Source: Leeia speluncae
GTDB lineage: Bacteria; Pseudomonadota; Gammaproteobacteria; Burkholderiales; Leeiaceae
Direction: 5' to 3'
Length of the DNA: 64,000 nucleotides
NCBI RefSeq assembly: GCF_020564625.1
Contig: NZ_JAJBZT010000005.1
Location: forward strand, 1 to 64,000
Part shown: positions 1-9,787 of the stretch, in pieces
How the letters are laid out: every line of letters starts with the position of its first letter
Position numbering within the stretch: position 1 is the first letter of the stretch
Translations under genes and position numbers: made by a program
The notes under the pieces: generated by a model
What the model saw: the letters and a program-made list of their open reading frames with translations, nothing else
Told to the model about the DNA's origin: nothing
The model's database searches: none

Positions 1-23
1 CTGCGTCAGCAGCAGAGAGGCGA

Positions 24-52
24 ACTATACGCACCATACCTAACCCTGTCAA
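24..52 (-). promoter_or_regulatory. Strong sigma70-type promoter reading out of the left edge
   Basis: On the minus strand a perfect -35 TTGACA (positions 47-52) is followed by exactly 17 bases and a near-consensus -10 TATAGT (24-29). Promoters this close to consensus usually drive rRNA or tRNA operons. The transcribed gene lies outside the window, so its identity is inferred only from promoter strength. Confidence 0.65.
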
Positions 53-121
53 CACTTTTCTTGTAAATAGTTTGAAAGCTAAGTTTTCAACCTCCTTTTC
101 CTGTTGCATTTTTCCCTTTGC

Positions 122-170
122 AATAAGTATTTAGTAAAACCCCTCTGCTGGGGTAAAATCTATACTTATT
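122..170. repeat. Nested interrupted palindrome upstream of purD
   Basis: An outer perfect 9-base inverted repeat (AATAAGTAT at 122-130, ATACTTATT at 162-170) encloses an inner 5-base one (ACCCC at 139-143, GGGGT at 150-154). It lies about 100 bases before the purD start. It could be an operator or an RNA hairpin. No T-run follows, so a terminator is unlikely. Confidence 0.5.
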
Positions 171-270
171 AAACATGCACTCTTTAGACAAGCCCCCTTT
201 GCAGTAAATTCTATTACCTAGATGAAACTGCTCTTGTCTTACTTAATTAAAGCGATAAAGGTTTATCACA

Positions 271-1545
271 ATGAAAGTTCTTGTCATTGGTTCTGGCGGT
301 AGAGAACATGCACTTGCATGGAAACTATCTTCGTCTCCTCGTCTATCTAAAGTATTTGTTGCACCTGGTAACGCAGGTACTGCACTAGACAAGAACTTAA
401 CCAACGTTCCGCTAACTGAAATTAGTGAGTTAATCGCTTTTGTAAAGTCAGAGCAAATTGAACTAACCGTCGTTGGCCCTGAAGCACCTCTGTCTCAAGG
501 CGTTGTTGATGCATTCCGCGCTGAGGGTTTAGCTATTTTTGGCCCAACAAAGTCTGCTGCTCAGCTAGAGTGGTCTAAAGACTATGCAAAAGCATTTATG
601 GCTCGCCACCACATTCCAACTGCTAAATACCAAACATTTAGCAGTGCAGAAGATGCGCATGCTTATATTAAAGCGGAAGGCGCACCTATCGTGATTAAGG
701 CCGACGGTCTTGCGGCGGGTAAAGGTGTCGTCGTCGCGATGTCCCTAGAGGAAGCACATGCAGCGGTCGATATGATGTTACTTGATAATAAAATGGGTGA
801 CGCTGGTGCCCGTGTTGTTATTGAAGAGTTTATGCAAGGCGAAGAAGCTAGCTTCATTGTCATGGTAGATGGTGAGAATGTGTTAGCGCTTGCAACAAGT
901 CAAGATCACAAACGACTGCTTGATGGTGATGCAGGCCCAAACACGGGAGGCATGGGTGCTTACTCTCCTGCGCCTATAGTTACTCCGGAAGTTCACGGCA
1001 GGGCAATGCGAGAAGTGATTATGCCAACCGTGCAAGGCATGGCTAAAGATGGTCACCCATACACTGGCTTTTTATATGCTGGTTTAATGATTGATGAACA
1101 TGGCGCACCACGTGTCGTTGAGTTCAACTGCCGTATGGGCGACCCGGAAACCCAGCCAATTATGGCTCGCTTGAAAACGGATCTAGTTGATTTGGTTGAA
1201 GCGGCTGTAAAAGGCACATTAGATCAAGTAGAGGCAGAATGGGATCGCCGTGTTGCTTTAGGCGTTGTGTTAGCGGCGGAAGGGTATCCTGATGCACCGA
1301 AAAAAGGTGCTGTGATTACAGGATTAAACCATCAGGTTGAAGATGTGACGGTTTTCCATGCAGGCACTACATTTAACGATGAAAAAGCAGTGACTGTAAG
1401 TGGCGGCCGTGTGCTTTGCGTGACTGCACTTGGCGAAAACGTGAAGCAAGCACAAACCAAAGCATATGAAGTCGCCGATCAAATCGAGTTTGCAGGTAAG
1501 CAATTACGCAGAGACATTGGTTACCGTGCGGTTGGTCGCCGTTAA
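271..1545 (+). CDS. purD: Phosphoribosylamine--glycine ligase
   Basis: This is GAR synthetase, which joins glycine to 5-phosphoribosylamine using ATP in the second step of cytoplasmic de novo purine synthesis. The 424-residue length is normal for the family. The N-terminal nucleotide-fold motif GSGGREHA is at residues 7-14. The ATP-grasp core follows (GLAAGKGVVVA, then VVIEEFMQGEEASF), with the family signature NCRMGDPETQP near residue 290. The ATG is preceded by a purine-rich ATAAAGG. The stop codon overlaps the ATG of the next gene (TAATG), implying translational coupling. Other purine genes are not next to it here. Confidence 0.97.
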   Translation: MKVLVIGSGGREHALAWKLSSSPRLSKVFVAPGNAGTALDKNLTNVPLTEISELIAFVKSEQIELTVVGPEAPLSQGVVDAFRAEGLAIFGPTKSAAQLEWSKDYAKAFMARHHIPTAKYQTFSSAEDAHAYIKAEGAPIVIKADGLAAGKGVVVAMSLEEAHAAVDMMLLDNKMGDAGARVVIEEFMQGEEASFIVMVDGENVLALATSQDHKRLLDGDAGPNTGGMGAYSPAPIVTPEVHGRAMREVIMPTVQGMAKDGHPYTGFLYAGLMIDEHGAPRVVEFNCRMGDPETQPIMARLKTDLVDLVEAAVKGTLDQVEAEWDRRVALGVVLAAEGYPDAPKKGAVITGLNHQVEDVTVFHAGTTFNDEKAVTVSGGRVLCVTALGENVKQAQTKAYEVADQIEFAGKQLRRDIGYRAVGRR

Positions 1546-2147
1546 TGTTCAAACGGTTAACCATTCAACGTGATCGCTTAGTTAGCCAATATTTGAAAGG
1601 TGGGGTATTGAATTACCCTACCGAGTCTTGCTACGGATTGGGTTGCAAACCTAGCGATCCCAATGGACTCAAACGGATCTTACGTATCAAAGGTCGTCCG
1701 CAACATAAAGGGATGATTGTGATTGCTCATGAAATTGCACAACTCAAAGGCTTAATCGAGCCATTGAGTGATGAGGACGTTCGCATCCTTAAGCAATTTT
1801 GGCCAGGTCCGTTTACCTTCCTTCTTCCGGCCTCGAAAAAAGTACTACCTTTATTGAGAGGCAAGCATAGAACTTTGGCGGTCCGCATTACTAATCACCC
1901 AGTTGCTGCAAGCATTTGCAAACAGGTAGGCGCCTTGGTGTCGACTAGTGCGAATAAAGCAGGTTGTCCATCAATCAAGTCTGCTCGCAATGGTCAAAAA
2001 GTATTCGGACAAAAAGTGCTAACGATTGCGGATCGGATCGGGAAGTACAGCCAGCCCTCTACCATTATTGATTTTTCTAGTGGAAGGGTGCTGCGTGGAC
2101 AGCTAACTAAAGATCAGCAAAATTTGATTAAAAACAGAGTTTTATAG
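1545..2147 (+). CDS. tsaC: L-threonylcarbamoyladenylate synthase (TsaC/YrdC family)
   Basis: The product makes threonylcarbamoyl-AMP from threonine, bicarbonate and ATP, the first step of the t6A37 modification of ANN-decoding tRNAs. The 200-residue protein is a single YrdC domain without the extra Sua5 C-terminal domain, as in short TsaC. Visible motifs are YPTESCYGLGC near residue 24, the basic KGRPQHKG stretch, the STSAN motif and a C-terminal TIIDFSSGRVLRG. KGRP..KG fits TsaC better than the related YciO. The ATG overlaps the purD stop by one base, so the two are co-translated. Confidence 0.88.
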   Translation: MFKRLTIQRDRLVSQYLKGGVLNYPTESCYGLGCKPSDPNGLKRILRIKGRPQHKGMIVIAHEIAQLKGLIEPLSDEDVRILKQFWPGPFTFLLPASKKVLPLLRGKHRTLAVRITNHPVAASICKQVGALVSTSANKAGCPSIKSARNGQKVFGQKVLTIADRIGKYSQPSTIIDFSSGRVLRGQLTKDQQNLIKNRVL

Positions 2148-2276
2148 AAAGCCGCTGAGAAGTTTTGCTATTTCAGTTAGAATTCGAGCGAAATTGTGTT
2201 GCGTATCACCAAAGCGATTATCTCAATACTTAAGATGTCGCTCTAATTTATTTGTTAGTGAAAAAGTTTATCGTTC

Positions 2277-3530
2277 ATGCCCCTTTATACATTAGGGATT
2301 AATCATCACACAGCGCCACTAGCGATTCGGGAGCAGGTTGCATTCCAACCTGACCGGTTGCCTGCTGCCTTGAACGAAATGCTCGATAAACTAGCCGCTC
2401 ATGAAGCAGCCATTCTTTCGACCTGTAATAGGACGGAAATCTATTGCAATGCCGATACACCGGAAGCCGCGATTGATTGGCTTGCCGAATATCATCAAAT
2501 TAGCCGTCATCAGATTGAGCCTTATGTGTACGCGCTACCAGCAGAGGATGCCATTCGCCATGCATTTAGAGTGGCTAGCGGCTTAGACTCTATGGTGCTA
2601 GGTGAAACTCAGATTCTCGGACAACTAAAAGACGCCGTTAAAACCGCGGAAGATGCTGGTACGCTTGGCAGCTTATTAAATAAGTTATTCCAAAAGACAT
2701 TTTCAGTGGCCAAAGCAGTCCGCTCGGAAACGGAAATTGGCAGTAATTCAATTTCGATGGCAGCGGCAGGCGTTAGATTAGCAGAACGCATTTTCCCATC
2801 TATTGCTGATCAGCAGGTGCTTTTTGTTGGCGCAGGTGAAATGATTGAACTTTGCGCAGCCCATTTCTGTGCGCAAAATCCTAAAAAAGTAGTCATTGCC
2901 AATAGAACCGTTGAGCGTGGGCAAGAGTTAGCCTCGCGCTTTCAGGGCCAAGCAGTGGCACTAAACACGCTACCAGATATTCTCCATCAGTTTGATATTG
3001 TCGTTTCCTGTACGGCAAGCCCACTTCCTATTATAGGCAAGGGGATGATGGAGCGAGTCATCAAGCAGCGTAAACACAGACCTGTGTTCATGGTGGACTT
3101 GGCTGTGCCGCGCGACATTGAGCCTGAAATTGCACAAATGGATGATGTGTTTCTTTATACCGTCGATGATTTATCGGTGGTGGTAAAAGAAGGCATGGAT
3201 GCGCGTCAAACTGCAGTGAACCATGCAGAAGCAATTATCGATCAGCAAGTTCAAGAGTTTTTGCAATGGCTAGATAACCAAGCGGTTGTGCCCACCATCA
3301 AAAGCTTAAGAGACCATGCGGATCGGATTGCCAGAAACGAATTAGAACGCGCAAAGAAACGACTGGCAGCAGGAGATGCACCAGAGAAGGTGTTGGAACA
3401 ACTAGCGAATGCGATTAGCAATAAATTTACCCACCCGCCTACGCTCGCATTGCAACAAGCAGCACCACATGAGCGAACTGATCTGATCCGTCACGTTTGC
3501 CGTTTATTTCATATTCAAGACCATCATTAG
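2277..3530 (+). CDS. hemA: Glutamyl-tRNA reductase
   Basis: The enzyme reduces glutamyl-tRNA(Glu) to glutamate-1-semialdehyde with NADPH, the first committed step of C5-pathway tetrapyrrole synthesis. The 417 residues match the family length. The N-terminus [15 protein letters not shown] and the catalytic cysteine in STCNRTEIY (Cys50) are typical. A Rossmann NADPH domain ([10 protein letters not shown]) and a C-terminal helical dimerisation region follow. It is followed 81 bases later by prfA, the hemA-prfA order also found in enterobacteria, although prmC is not present after prfA here. The stop codon sits inside a small inverted repeat, listed separately. Confidence 0.97.
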   Translation: MPLYTLGINHHTAPLAIREQVAFQPDRLPAALNEMLDKLAAHEAAILSTCNRTEIYCNADTPEAAIDWLAEYHQISRHQIEPYVYALPAEDAIRHAFRVASGLDSMVLGETQILGQLKDAVKTAEDAGTLGSLLNKLFQKTFSVAKAVRSETEIGSNSISMAAAGVRLAERIFPSIADQQVLFVGAGEMIELCAAHFCAQNPKKVVIANRTVERGQELASRFQGQAVALNTLPDILHQFDIVVSCTASPLPIIGKGMMERVIKQRKHRPVFMVDLAVPRDIEPEIAQMDDVFLYTVDDLSVVVKEGMDARQTAVNHAEAIIDQQVQEFLQWLDNQAVVPTIKSLRDHADRIARNELERAKKRLAAGDAPEKVLEQLANAISNKFTHPPTLALQQAAPHERTDLIRHVCRLFHIQDHH

Positions 3531-3545
3531 CGTTTCCCCGCTAAT
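3526..3545 (+). repeat. Hairpin spanning the hemA stop codon
   Basis: A 7-base perfect inverted repeat (ATTAGCG at 3526-3532, CGCTAAT at 3539-3545) contains the hemA TAG stop at 3528-3530. No U-run follows, so it is not a standard intrinsic terminator. Confidence 0.45.
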
Positions 3546-3572
3546 TAGCCCTCCCTTGCTTTCTTACATGCA

Positions 3573-3581
3573 TGCTATAGT
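3573..3581 (+). promoter_or_regulatory. Candidate extended -10 promoter for prfA
   Basis: TG-C-TATAGT resembles an extended -10 element (TGnTATAAT) about 30 bases before the prfA ATG. No convincing -35 at normal spacing is seen, which is usual for extended -10 promoters. Confidence 0.4.
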
Positions 3582-3611
3582 CCATGCAAATTAAACGGAT
3601 GTTCGTATCAA

Positions 3612-4694
3612 ATGAAACCATCGATCCTTGAAAAATTAGCCCAACTGGCTAATCGACTTGAAGAAGTTGGTCATCTTCTCGCCAGTGAAAACGCCACGGC
3701 AGATATGACACAGTACACCAAGCTAACCCGAGAGCATGCTGAGCTCACGCCGGTTGTTGAGCTATATCATCGTTTTCAGCAGGTAGGAAAAGATATCGAG
3801 GCCGCTCAAGAAATGCTGAGTGATCCAGATATGAAGGAGCTTGCAGAAGAAGAACTACAAGCAGGCAAAGAAACCATTGAAGCGTTAGAGGTTGAGCTAC
3901 AAAAAGCCTTGCTACCTAAAGACCCTAACGATGAGCGCAACGTATTTATTGAAATCCGCGCGGGTACGGGTGGTGATGAATCTGCGTTGTTTGCAGCGGA
4001 TTTATTTAGGATGTACAGCCGCTTTGCTGAGCGTCAGCGTTGGCAAGTGGAAGTACTTTCAGCCAATGAGTCTGATTTAGGCGGCTATAAGGAAGTTATT
4101 GCTCGTCTAATAGGTTTTGGTGCGTATTCACAGCTTAAATTTGAATCTGGCGGCCACCGCGTCCAGCGCGTCCCGGCGACAGAAACACAAGGTCGTATTC
4201 ATACCTCGGCTTGCACGGTGGCGATATTACCGGAAGCGGATGAACTTGAAGAAGTGAATATTAACCCTGCCGATCTTCGGATTGATACCTACCGTGCCTC
4301 TGGTGCGGGTGGTCAGCATATTAACAAAACAGACTCGGCCGTACGGGTAACCCACTTACCGACGGGTATTGTGGTGGAGTGCCAGGATGATCGCTCCCAG
4401 CACAAAAACAAAGCGCGTGCCTTAGCCGTGCTGGCGGCAAGGATTCAGGACAAGGAACGTCAGGCACGTCATGCGGCAGAAGCTGCGACACGCAAATCGC
4501 TAATTGGATCGGGAGATCGTTCTGAGCGAATCCGTACTTACAACTACCCTCAAGGTCGTATTACAGACCATCGCATCAATTTAACCCTATATAAAATTGA
4601 TGCGATTATGGACGGAGATTTGACCGAGTTAACGCAGTCATTAATCACCGAACATCAGACAGAACTCTTGGCTGAATTAGCCAACGAAAATTGA
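3612..4694 (+). CDS. prfA: Peptide chain release factor 1
   Basis: RF1 recognises UAA and UAG in the ribosomal A site and triggers hydrolysis of peptidyl-tRNA. The 360-residue length is standard. The anticodon-like tripeptide PAT is at residues 188-190 ([10 protein letters not shown]), which distinguishes RF1 from RF2 (SPF). The catalytic GGQ is at residues 233-235 ([11 protein letters not shown]); its Gln is normally methylated by PrmC, whose gene is not adjacent here. The N-terminal roughly 100 residues are helical and rich in charged residues. A strong intrinsic terminator follows the stop codon closely. Confidence 0.98.
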   Translation: MKPSILEKLAQLANRLEEVGHLLASENATADMTQYTKLTREHAELTPVVELYHRFQQVGKDIEAAQEMLSDPDMKELAEEELQAGKETIEALEVELQKALLPKDPNDERNVFIEIRAGTGGDESALFAADLFRMYSRFAERQRWQVEVLSANESDLGGYKEVIARLIGFGAYSQLKFESGGHRVQRVPATETQGRIHTSACTVAILPEADELEEVNINPADLRIDTYRASGAGGQHINKTDSAVRVTHLPTGIVVECQDDRSQHKNKARALAVLAARIQDKERQARHAAEAATRKSLIGSGDRSERIRTYNYPQGRITDHRINLTLYKIDAIMDGDLTELTQSLITEHQTELLAELANEN

Positions 4695-4709
4695 TCGGAT
4701 GATCGAACG

Positions 4710-4738
4710 AAAAAAGGAAGCCGTGTGCTTCCTTTTTT
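4710..4738 (+). terminator. Intrinsic terminator of prfA
   Basis: A 12-base perfect stem (AAAAAAGGAAGC at 4710-4721 with GCTTCCTTTTTT at 4727-4738) has a 5-base loop and ends in six T residues. Confidence 0.9.
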
Positions 4739-4863
4739 ATTTCCTTCTTAAAACCGAAATTTTTTTACCTTTCTTGTAACAATTCCTGGTTTTCTCCGAC
4801 TAAAGACCATATACCCTTTAAGATAGCTACTTAGGTAGTCATTTTGATCCACAGGAGAGCGAG

Positions 4864-5805
4864 ATGTTAATCAAACGTCCGAGTGATATAGCCCCTTCCG
4901 AAATCACCAGTAAATCTTTATTCGAATCTCGTCGAGAGTGGATGAAAATGGCTAGCGGCCTTTTAGTGGCTGGAAGTGGTTTGATTTCCATGGAGGCAGA
5001 AGCGGGATTTCAGAAGCTAATGAAAAGCCCCTTATCGACAACAGGCAAAGATGACCCGATCAATACGCTCGCGGAAATTACTAGTTATAACAACTACTAT
5101 GAATTTGGCACAGGCAAAGATGACCCAGCTCAAAATGCAAAAGGATTTAAGGCTCGTCCGTGGACATTAACGGTAAGCGGCGAAGTCGGCAAACCTCAGA
5201 CGTATGATATTGATGCACTCATAAAACGCATCCCACTTGAAGAGCGTATCTATCGCTTACGTTGCGTTGAAGGATGGTCGATGGTGATTCCGTGGGTGGG
5301 ATTTCCTTTAGCCACTTTGCTGAAAGAAGTCGCCCCTAACAGTAATGCAAAATTTGTTGCCTTTGAAAGCATCAAGCGACCTAAAGAAATGATTGGCCAA
5401 CAAGAAGAAGTACTCGCATGGCCATATGTTGAAGGCTTGCGATTAGATGAGGCAATGCATCCTCTCACTATTCTTGCGGTGGGTTTATATGGCGATATTC
5501 TTCCCAATCAAAACGGAGCACCAGTTCGACTGGTGGTGCCATGGAAGTATGGATTTAAAAGCATCAAAGCGGTACAGAATATTCGTCTAGTACAACAAAT
5601 GCCGCCAACGAGCTGGAACAGAGCCAACTCAAGAGAATATGGTTTTTACTCGAACGTGAACCCTGCGGTTGACCACCCTAGATGGAGCCAGAAAACCGAA
5701 CGTAGAATTGGTGAATTTAGCAGAAGGCCAACCCTTCCCTTTAATGGATACGCAAATCAAGTCGCCCATTTATATCAGGGAATGGATCTGAAAAAGTACT
5801 ACTAA
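4864..5805 (+). CDS. msrP: Periplasmic methionine sulfoxide reductase catalytic subunit, molybdopterin enzyme
   Basis: MsrP (YedY) reduces methionine sulfoxide in periplasmic proteins, drawing electrons from the quinone pool through MsrQ. The 313-residue precursor has a twin-arginine motif (SRREWMKMA, Arg23-Arg24) and a short hydrophobic stretch, as expected for folded export with its cofactor. The molybdenum ligand is Cys134 in the [10 protein letters not shown] signature. Further family motifs include the C-terminal [17 protein letters not shown] and [17 protein letters not shown]. The ATG follows a good AGGAGAGCGAG ribosome site. msrQ starts a few bases downstream, so the two form an operon. 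Confidence 0.96.
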   Translation: MLIKRPSDIAPSEITSKSLFESRREWMKMASGLLVAGSGLISMEAEAGFQKLMKSPLSTTGKDDPINTLAEITSYNNYYEFGTGKDDPAQNAKGFKARPWTLTVSGEVGKPQTYDIDALIKRIPLEERIYRLRCVEGWSMVIPWVGFPLATLLKEVAPNSNAKFVAFESIKRPKEMIGQQEEVLAWPYVEGLRLDEAMHPLTILAVGLYGDILPNQNGAPVRLVVPWKYGFKSIKAVQNIRLVQQMPPTSWNRANSREYGFYSNVNPAVDHPRWSQKTERRIGEFSRRPTLPFNGYANQVAHLYQGMDLKKYY

Positions 5806-5811
5806 CGCCAG

Positions 5812-6450
5812 ATGATTAAGCATATGAACAAGAGACATTGGACGTTTTGGTTGAAATGCGCGCTTTGGCCGGTGTTGCTATTCCCTGCCGTAAGAATTGC
5901 TTATGGGCTTTGGTCTGACCTCACCCATGGCACACTGCTACTTACCGCCAATCCTGTTGAATACATGATTCGCCAAAGTGGATACTGGGGCTTATGTTGG
6001 TTGCTAGCGGGGTTAGCTATTCGTCCAATCGGAAAGATGCTTCCTAAAGAGGGACTAATTCGGACAAGAAGGCTGGTTGGACTATTTGGATTTGCTTATA
6101 TCATCGTGCATTTTTCTCTTTATGCATGGCTTGAACAATCACTGATGCTTAGTGAAATAACGCATGACATTGCTCAGCGGCCATTTATTTTATTCGGCAT
6201 GATTGGGTTAATCATATTGCTGCCGCTAGCATTAACATCCACACAATGGAGCCAGAAGAAACTGGGAGGTAATCGGTGGAGAACCCTGCATAAGGGGGCG
6301 TACATTGCGCCTATATTTGGTGCGATCCACTACTACTTTTTAGTTAAAGCAGATCATCATTTGCCGATTCTTTTTGCATGTGTGCTTGTTGGATTGTTGA
6401 GTACCAGACTGCCTTTGTTGCTAGCATTCCGAAAGAAGCATCCTCAATAA
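5812..6450 (+). CDS. msrQ: Heme-binding membrane subunit of the MsrPQ system
   Basis: MsrQ is the inner-membrane b-type heme protein that passes electrons from quinones to MsrP. The 212-residue sequence has about six hydrophobic segments and the ferric-reductase-like core with histidines in transmembrane helices (IIVHFSLYAWLEQ, RTLHKGAYIAPIFGAIHYYFLVKADHH). It starts seven bases after the msrP stop. An in-frame ATG at 5824 is an alternative start, and neither start has a strong ribosome site. A bidirectional terminator follows immediately. Confidence 0.94.
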   Translation: MIKHMNKRHWTFWLKCALWPVLLFPAVRIAYGLWSDLTHGTLLLTANPVEYMIRQSGYWGLCWLLAGLAIRPIGKMLPKEGLIRTRRLVGLFGFAYIIVHFSLYAWLEQSLMLSEITHDIAQRPFILFGMIGLIILLPLALTSTQWSQKKLGGNRWRTLHKGAYIAPIFGAIHYYFLVKADHHLPILFACVLVGLLSTRLPLLLAFRKKHPQ

Positions 6451-6480
6451 AAAAGGAGGAAAATCATTCCCTCCTTTTTT
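6449..6480. terminator. Bidirectional terminator between msrQ and the chemoreceptor gene
   Basis: An 11-base stem (AAAAAAGGAGG at 6449-6459 with CCTCCTTTTTT at 6470-6480) carries A-runs on one side and T-runs on the other, so it can stop transcripts from both convergent genes. Confidence 0.88.
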
Positions 6481-6499
6481 ATTGCCTAGCGCACAGCCA

Positions 6500-8302
6500 T
6501 TAGCAGACATCTTCTTTTAACGAATCAGGATTCATCCCAATTGCCAATGCTCCCCAGTGTCGCCCATTGATGTAGATAGGCGCAGACACCGTCGCCAATA
6601 CTTGTCCAGTATCACGAGTGTAGGTTTGTAACAGTAAGCTAAGCTTGCTTTTTGAGAGGCTCTGGATACCAGACTCGGTGAATATCCGTTTGTGTCGACT
6701 ATCGACTAAATCTTTTTCTGCATTGCCGGTCTGCTCTCTGGCGAACCAACTGTTATGCGTTGGCGCATAGCCATGATCGTCAAAACATAGCGCAAAAATA
6801 CAACCGGGTATTTTCTTGGCTAGCTCATCATAGATTTGTTGGAACTCCGAAGAGAAACACTCATCCCAAGTGGTGTGGTATTTCGCCGGCTGTGTATTTG
6901 GAATTTGCTTATATTGGCGATCAAAAAAGTCTACGCCCTGATTTGCCAAGCGTTGAAGCTTACCTTGGATCAATTCTTTTGATGCCTGAACATGGGTGAT
7001 GGCAAAATCCATTGGGCCAACCCCTACTCGGAATCGGGATACTAGCGCCTGTACATTGGATGTATTTTCAGTTAGTTCTTTTGACGCATCCTTAGATAAC
7101 TGCATCTGCTGCTTGATGTTTTCGGTGCCGTCATGGATTTCAGAAACCGTGCCATTAATTTGCTGATTCACCGCTGAAAACCCACCAATTCTGACGGTGA
7201 TATCTGCCAATTGCGTGGCGATATTCTCATACGCCTGAATCATGCTCTTGAAGTTATCCGCAGACACTGCAACCACATCACGTGTAATCGATGTATCTTG
7301 GTGAATCTCTTCCGTTTCGGACTTCGTATTTGAAACTAGGCTAATCACATTATCGATATTCGCTGCAATTTCATCTGTCGCAGAGCGCACTTTAACTGCA
7401 AGATTTCTCACTTCATCCGCTACAACAGCAAATCCTCGTCCCGCTTCACCGGCCCTAGCTGCCTCAATAGAAGCATTGAGCGCCAACAGGTTAGTCTGGT
7501 CAGAAATGGATTTAATTAAATCGACAATTTGGCGAATGCTAGAAGTGCTTTGGTATAAGTGATCTACGGTTACGTTAAATTGTCCGACTTTATCGCTGAT
7601 CGTGTTGATACGACTCATCACGTTCATCAACTCTGCGTAGGATTCGTTAGCTTTTCCTAGGTTTTCGGTATTGTGATCTGCAATCGCATGCGTTAACTCA
7701 CTCACTAACTGTACTGACTGAGTGGCCTCGGTACTGTTAGCGTAAATTCTGTCAGCTAGCTGACTTTGCACCTCTGCACTTTTCGCCGTGAGATTAATGT
7801 TTCGATCATTGATTGCGGACGTTACTCCGATATGTAGAACGGATGCTCGTACCTGCTGAATAATAGTCCTAAGATTCACCAAGAAACGGTTATAGGCATC
7901 GGACATATCCTTAATTTCATCATAGGTAATTACGGGGATATCCCTCGTTAAGTCCCCCTGCCCTTTTCCTAGTTCATCAAAAATGTGCGTTACTTGATTT
8001 AACGGCCTAACAATTAAGAAACGAAGATACCAAACCAAGAAAAAGACAAAAACGGTTGTCACCACCGAAATGCCAATGATCCAATAAATTGCATTTTCAA
8101 AGAGAGCCTGAATACTTGCAGTTGTCTCCAATGGCAAATTGGCGGCAGAGATCACAGACGTTACTTCGGACGAGTAATAGGACAAGACCAGTAGAATAGC
8201 GCCTTGGAATAACAGCACAAAGAAAAAACTACATAATTTTTTGGATAACGAATTCCAAAAGGTTTTTTCAATCCATGTGTATAGCTGCCAAAAGGCTGTC
8301 AT
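6500..8302 (-). CDS. Methyl-accepting chemotaxis protein with C-terminal sensor-like domain
   Basis: This is a transmembrane chemoreceptor signalling to CheA/CheW. The start is placed at 8302 because GGAGAG lies six bases before this ATG; an upstream ATG at 8353 lacks a ribosome site. The 600 residues hold TM1 (about 23-43), a periplasmic segment of only about 30 residues, TM2 (about 73-96), HAMP (about 97-150) and a long methyl-accepting coiled coil with the conserved tip ([20 protein letters not shown]). Unusually, about 140 residues follow the signalling domain ([15 protein letters not shown] ... [13 protein letters not shown]), resembling a cytoplasmic PAS/Cache-type sensor. With so small a periplasmic loop, the stimulus is probably sensed inside the cell. 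No che genes are adjacent. Confidence 0.9.
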   Translation of the reverse strand: MTAFWQLYTWIEKTFWNSLSKKLCSFFFVLLFQGAILLVLSYYSSEVTSVISAANLPLETTASIQALFENAIYWIIGISVVTTVFVFFLVWYLRFLIVRPLNQVTHIFDELGKGQGDLTRDIPVITYDEIKDMSDAYNRFLVNLRTIIQQVRASVLHIGVTSAINDRNINLTAKSAEVQSQLADRIYANSTEATQSVQLVSELTHAIADHNTENLGKANESYAELMNVMSRINTISDKVGQFNVTVDHLYQSTSSIRQIVDLIKSISDQTNLLALNASIEAARAGEAGRGFAVVADEVRNLAVKVRSATDEIAANIDNVISLVSNTKSETEEIHQDTSITRDVVAVSADNFKSMIQAYENIATQLADITVRIGGFSAVNQQINGTVSEIHDGTENIKQQMQLSKDASKELTENTSNVQALVSRFRVGVGPMDFAITHVQASKELIQGKLQRLANQGVDFFDRQYKQIPNTQPAKYHTTWDECFSSEFQQIYDELAKKIPGCIFALCFDDHGYAPTHNSWFAREQTGNAEKDLVDSRHKRIFTESGIQSLSKSKLSLLLQTYTRDTGQVLATVSAPIYINGRHWGALAIGMNPDSLKEDVC

Positions 8303-8455
8303 GTCTTCTCTCCAAAGCGGCCTACCGCAATGCCAGTTAATATAGCAAGTCAATGAAACGGGAGGTTGACCCCTATCAAACCGGACGTGTTTTGTAATGT
8401 TAGGTTAGACAGTGGATGGCATTTCTGCAAGGGTGATAAACAATTTCAAAGCGGA

Positions 8456-9571
8456 TTAGAAAGTATATTTCGATCGTTTTTGATACTTAAACAGTAAAAA
8501 AGCAAGAAAATAGAAAACCACTAAGCATGGCCAAAGATCGGCAGCAAGATTTGCAACAGCCGTAAAATTTTGAAGATGTCCTAATGACCATTTAAAGATA
8601 TGCAGCATGGCGACAGGATTGGCGGTCAATGGCCAGTGATAGCTAATGACTTGCTCTAACAAAATAAGCACTAAACCACCAAGGGCTAGGTACACTCGTT
8701 TAAATCGAATTAATAATGGCAACATGAGCCACCCCAAACACTGAGCCAATGCAATATTTAGGTTTAGCCAACTAAACAAGTAGCCAGGCGTCAACAATAA
8801 CCCGGCAAGCGCTAACTTCATTAATAATGTAAGGAGCGAAAGTGTTAAGAGTATAGGATAAAAGTATCGATTACTACGTACTAGCATGGCCACAAAAATG
8901 CTGACGCATAAGAAATGCACTAAGGAACCACTAACCTCTAATATGCGCAGAAAAAGACCAGGATCAGAGATCGGAGACTCGAATGGCTGAGGTAATCCTT
9001 GAGGTTTGACCACAATGCCAAACATGGGCATTGCAGGGTCGGACTGAGCAATAAACCATATCACACCCAGTACCAAGGCATAGTCTGCCAATAACCCTTC
9101 CGCAAAAACATGGTATCGCCAACGACGGATTTCCAAAGAGAATGGTAAGCGTCGAAAAACGGGCGGGATCAAAGCACCTAACATACCCCCCAAAGAATTG
9201 GCCAGTAAATCGACATTGGATGCATTACGACCAGGCAAGAACATCTGCACAGATTCGATAGTAAAACTCAGTAATGCACACAGGCCAGCGGAGATGATCC
9301 AAGCAGCTACAGCATGATGACGTTGCCTAAAATCTTGTCGACAAGCAATCCCTAATGGAATAAATGCCACAATGTTTAAGCCAAAATCAAATCGAGAAAA
9401 ATAATAAGGCCAATGATATGAAAGAAAGGCCCAGAGAGGGGTGCCATTATCTCGCCAGCCTGTAAACGGAAATAAGCCAGCCCACAATAATAGGATGGCA
9501 AAACCAAGTGCAAAAAATCTTGGTACACGACTGTGTTTCGGTGGGCGTGCGAGATAGCTAATCGTAAACAT
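8456..9571 (-). CDS. VanZ-family multi-pass membrane protein
   Basis: The N-terminal half matches the VanZ-like family: GWRDNGTPLWAFLSYHWP, then FDFGLNIVAFIPLGIACRQDF, then ESVQMFLPGRNASNVDLLANSLGG, which has the conserved N-x-x-x-F-x-P-x-G and D-x-x-x-N-x-x-G pattern. Family members are typically 120-200 residues. This one has 371, with at least six extra hydrophobic segments in the C-terminal half that I do not recognise. The function is unknown; VanZ itself gives low-level teicoplanin resistance, but that cannot be assumed here. The ATG at 9571 has only weak upstream purines. The gene stands alone on the minus strand. Confidence 0.8.
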   Translation of the reverse strand: MFTISYLARPPKHSRVPRFFALGFAILLLWAGLFPFTGWRDNGTPLWAFLSYHWPYYFSRFDFGLNIVAFIPLGIACRQDFRQRHHAVAAWIISAGLCALLSFTIESVQMFLPGRNASNVDLLANSLGGMLGALIPPVFRRLPFSLEIRRWRYHVFAEGLLADYALVLGVIWFIAQSDPAMPMFGIVVKPQGLPQPFESPISDPGLFLRILEVSGSLVHFLCVSIFVAMLVRSNRYFYPILLTLSLLTLLMKLALAGLLLTPGYLFSWLNLNIALAQCLGWLMLPLLIRFKRVYLALGGLVLILLEQVISYHWPLTANPVAMLHIFKWSLGHLQNFTAVANLAADLWPCLVVFYFLAFLLFKYQKRSKYTF

Positions 9572-9695
9572 AAGAACTAGAAAATACCGTTTTGCAGCTA
9601 GCGGGGCAAGCGAATATTAAACATGTAGATGGAATATTTGTAAATTATGTGAAGTATTTAATCAGCGATTGTGCGAAATGGCTGAATTTGATAAC

Positions 9696-9712
9696 TTATG
9701 GTATCTCCATAA
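9696..9712. promoter_or_regulatory. Inverted repeat upstream of the response-regulator gene
   Basis: TTATGG (9696-9701) and CCATAA (9707-9712) form a perfect 6-base inverted repeat with a 5-base spacer, about 75 bases before the start at 9788. It may be an operator. The evidence is symmetry and position only. Confidence 0.3.
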
Positions 9713-9787
9713 TGATATGATCAGTAATAGATTAGCCTAATAAAACAGCAAGCAAATACGGCTTTCGAATTGCTTAGCGGGGAATTT

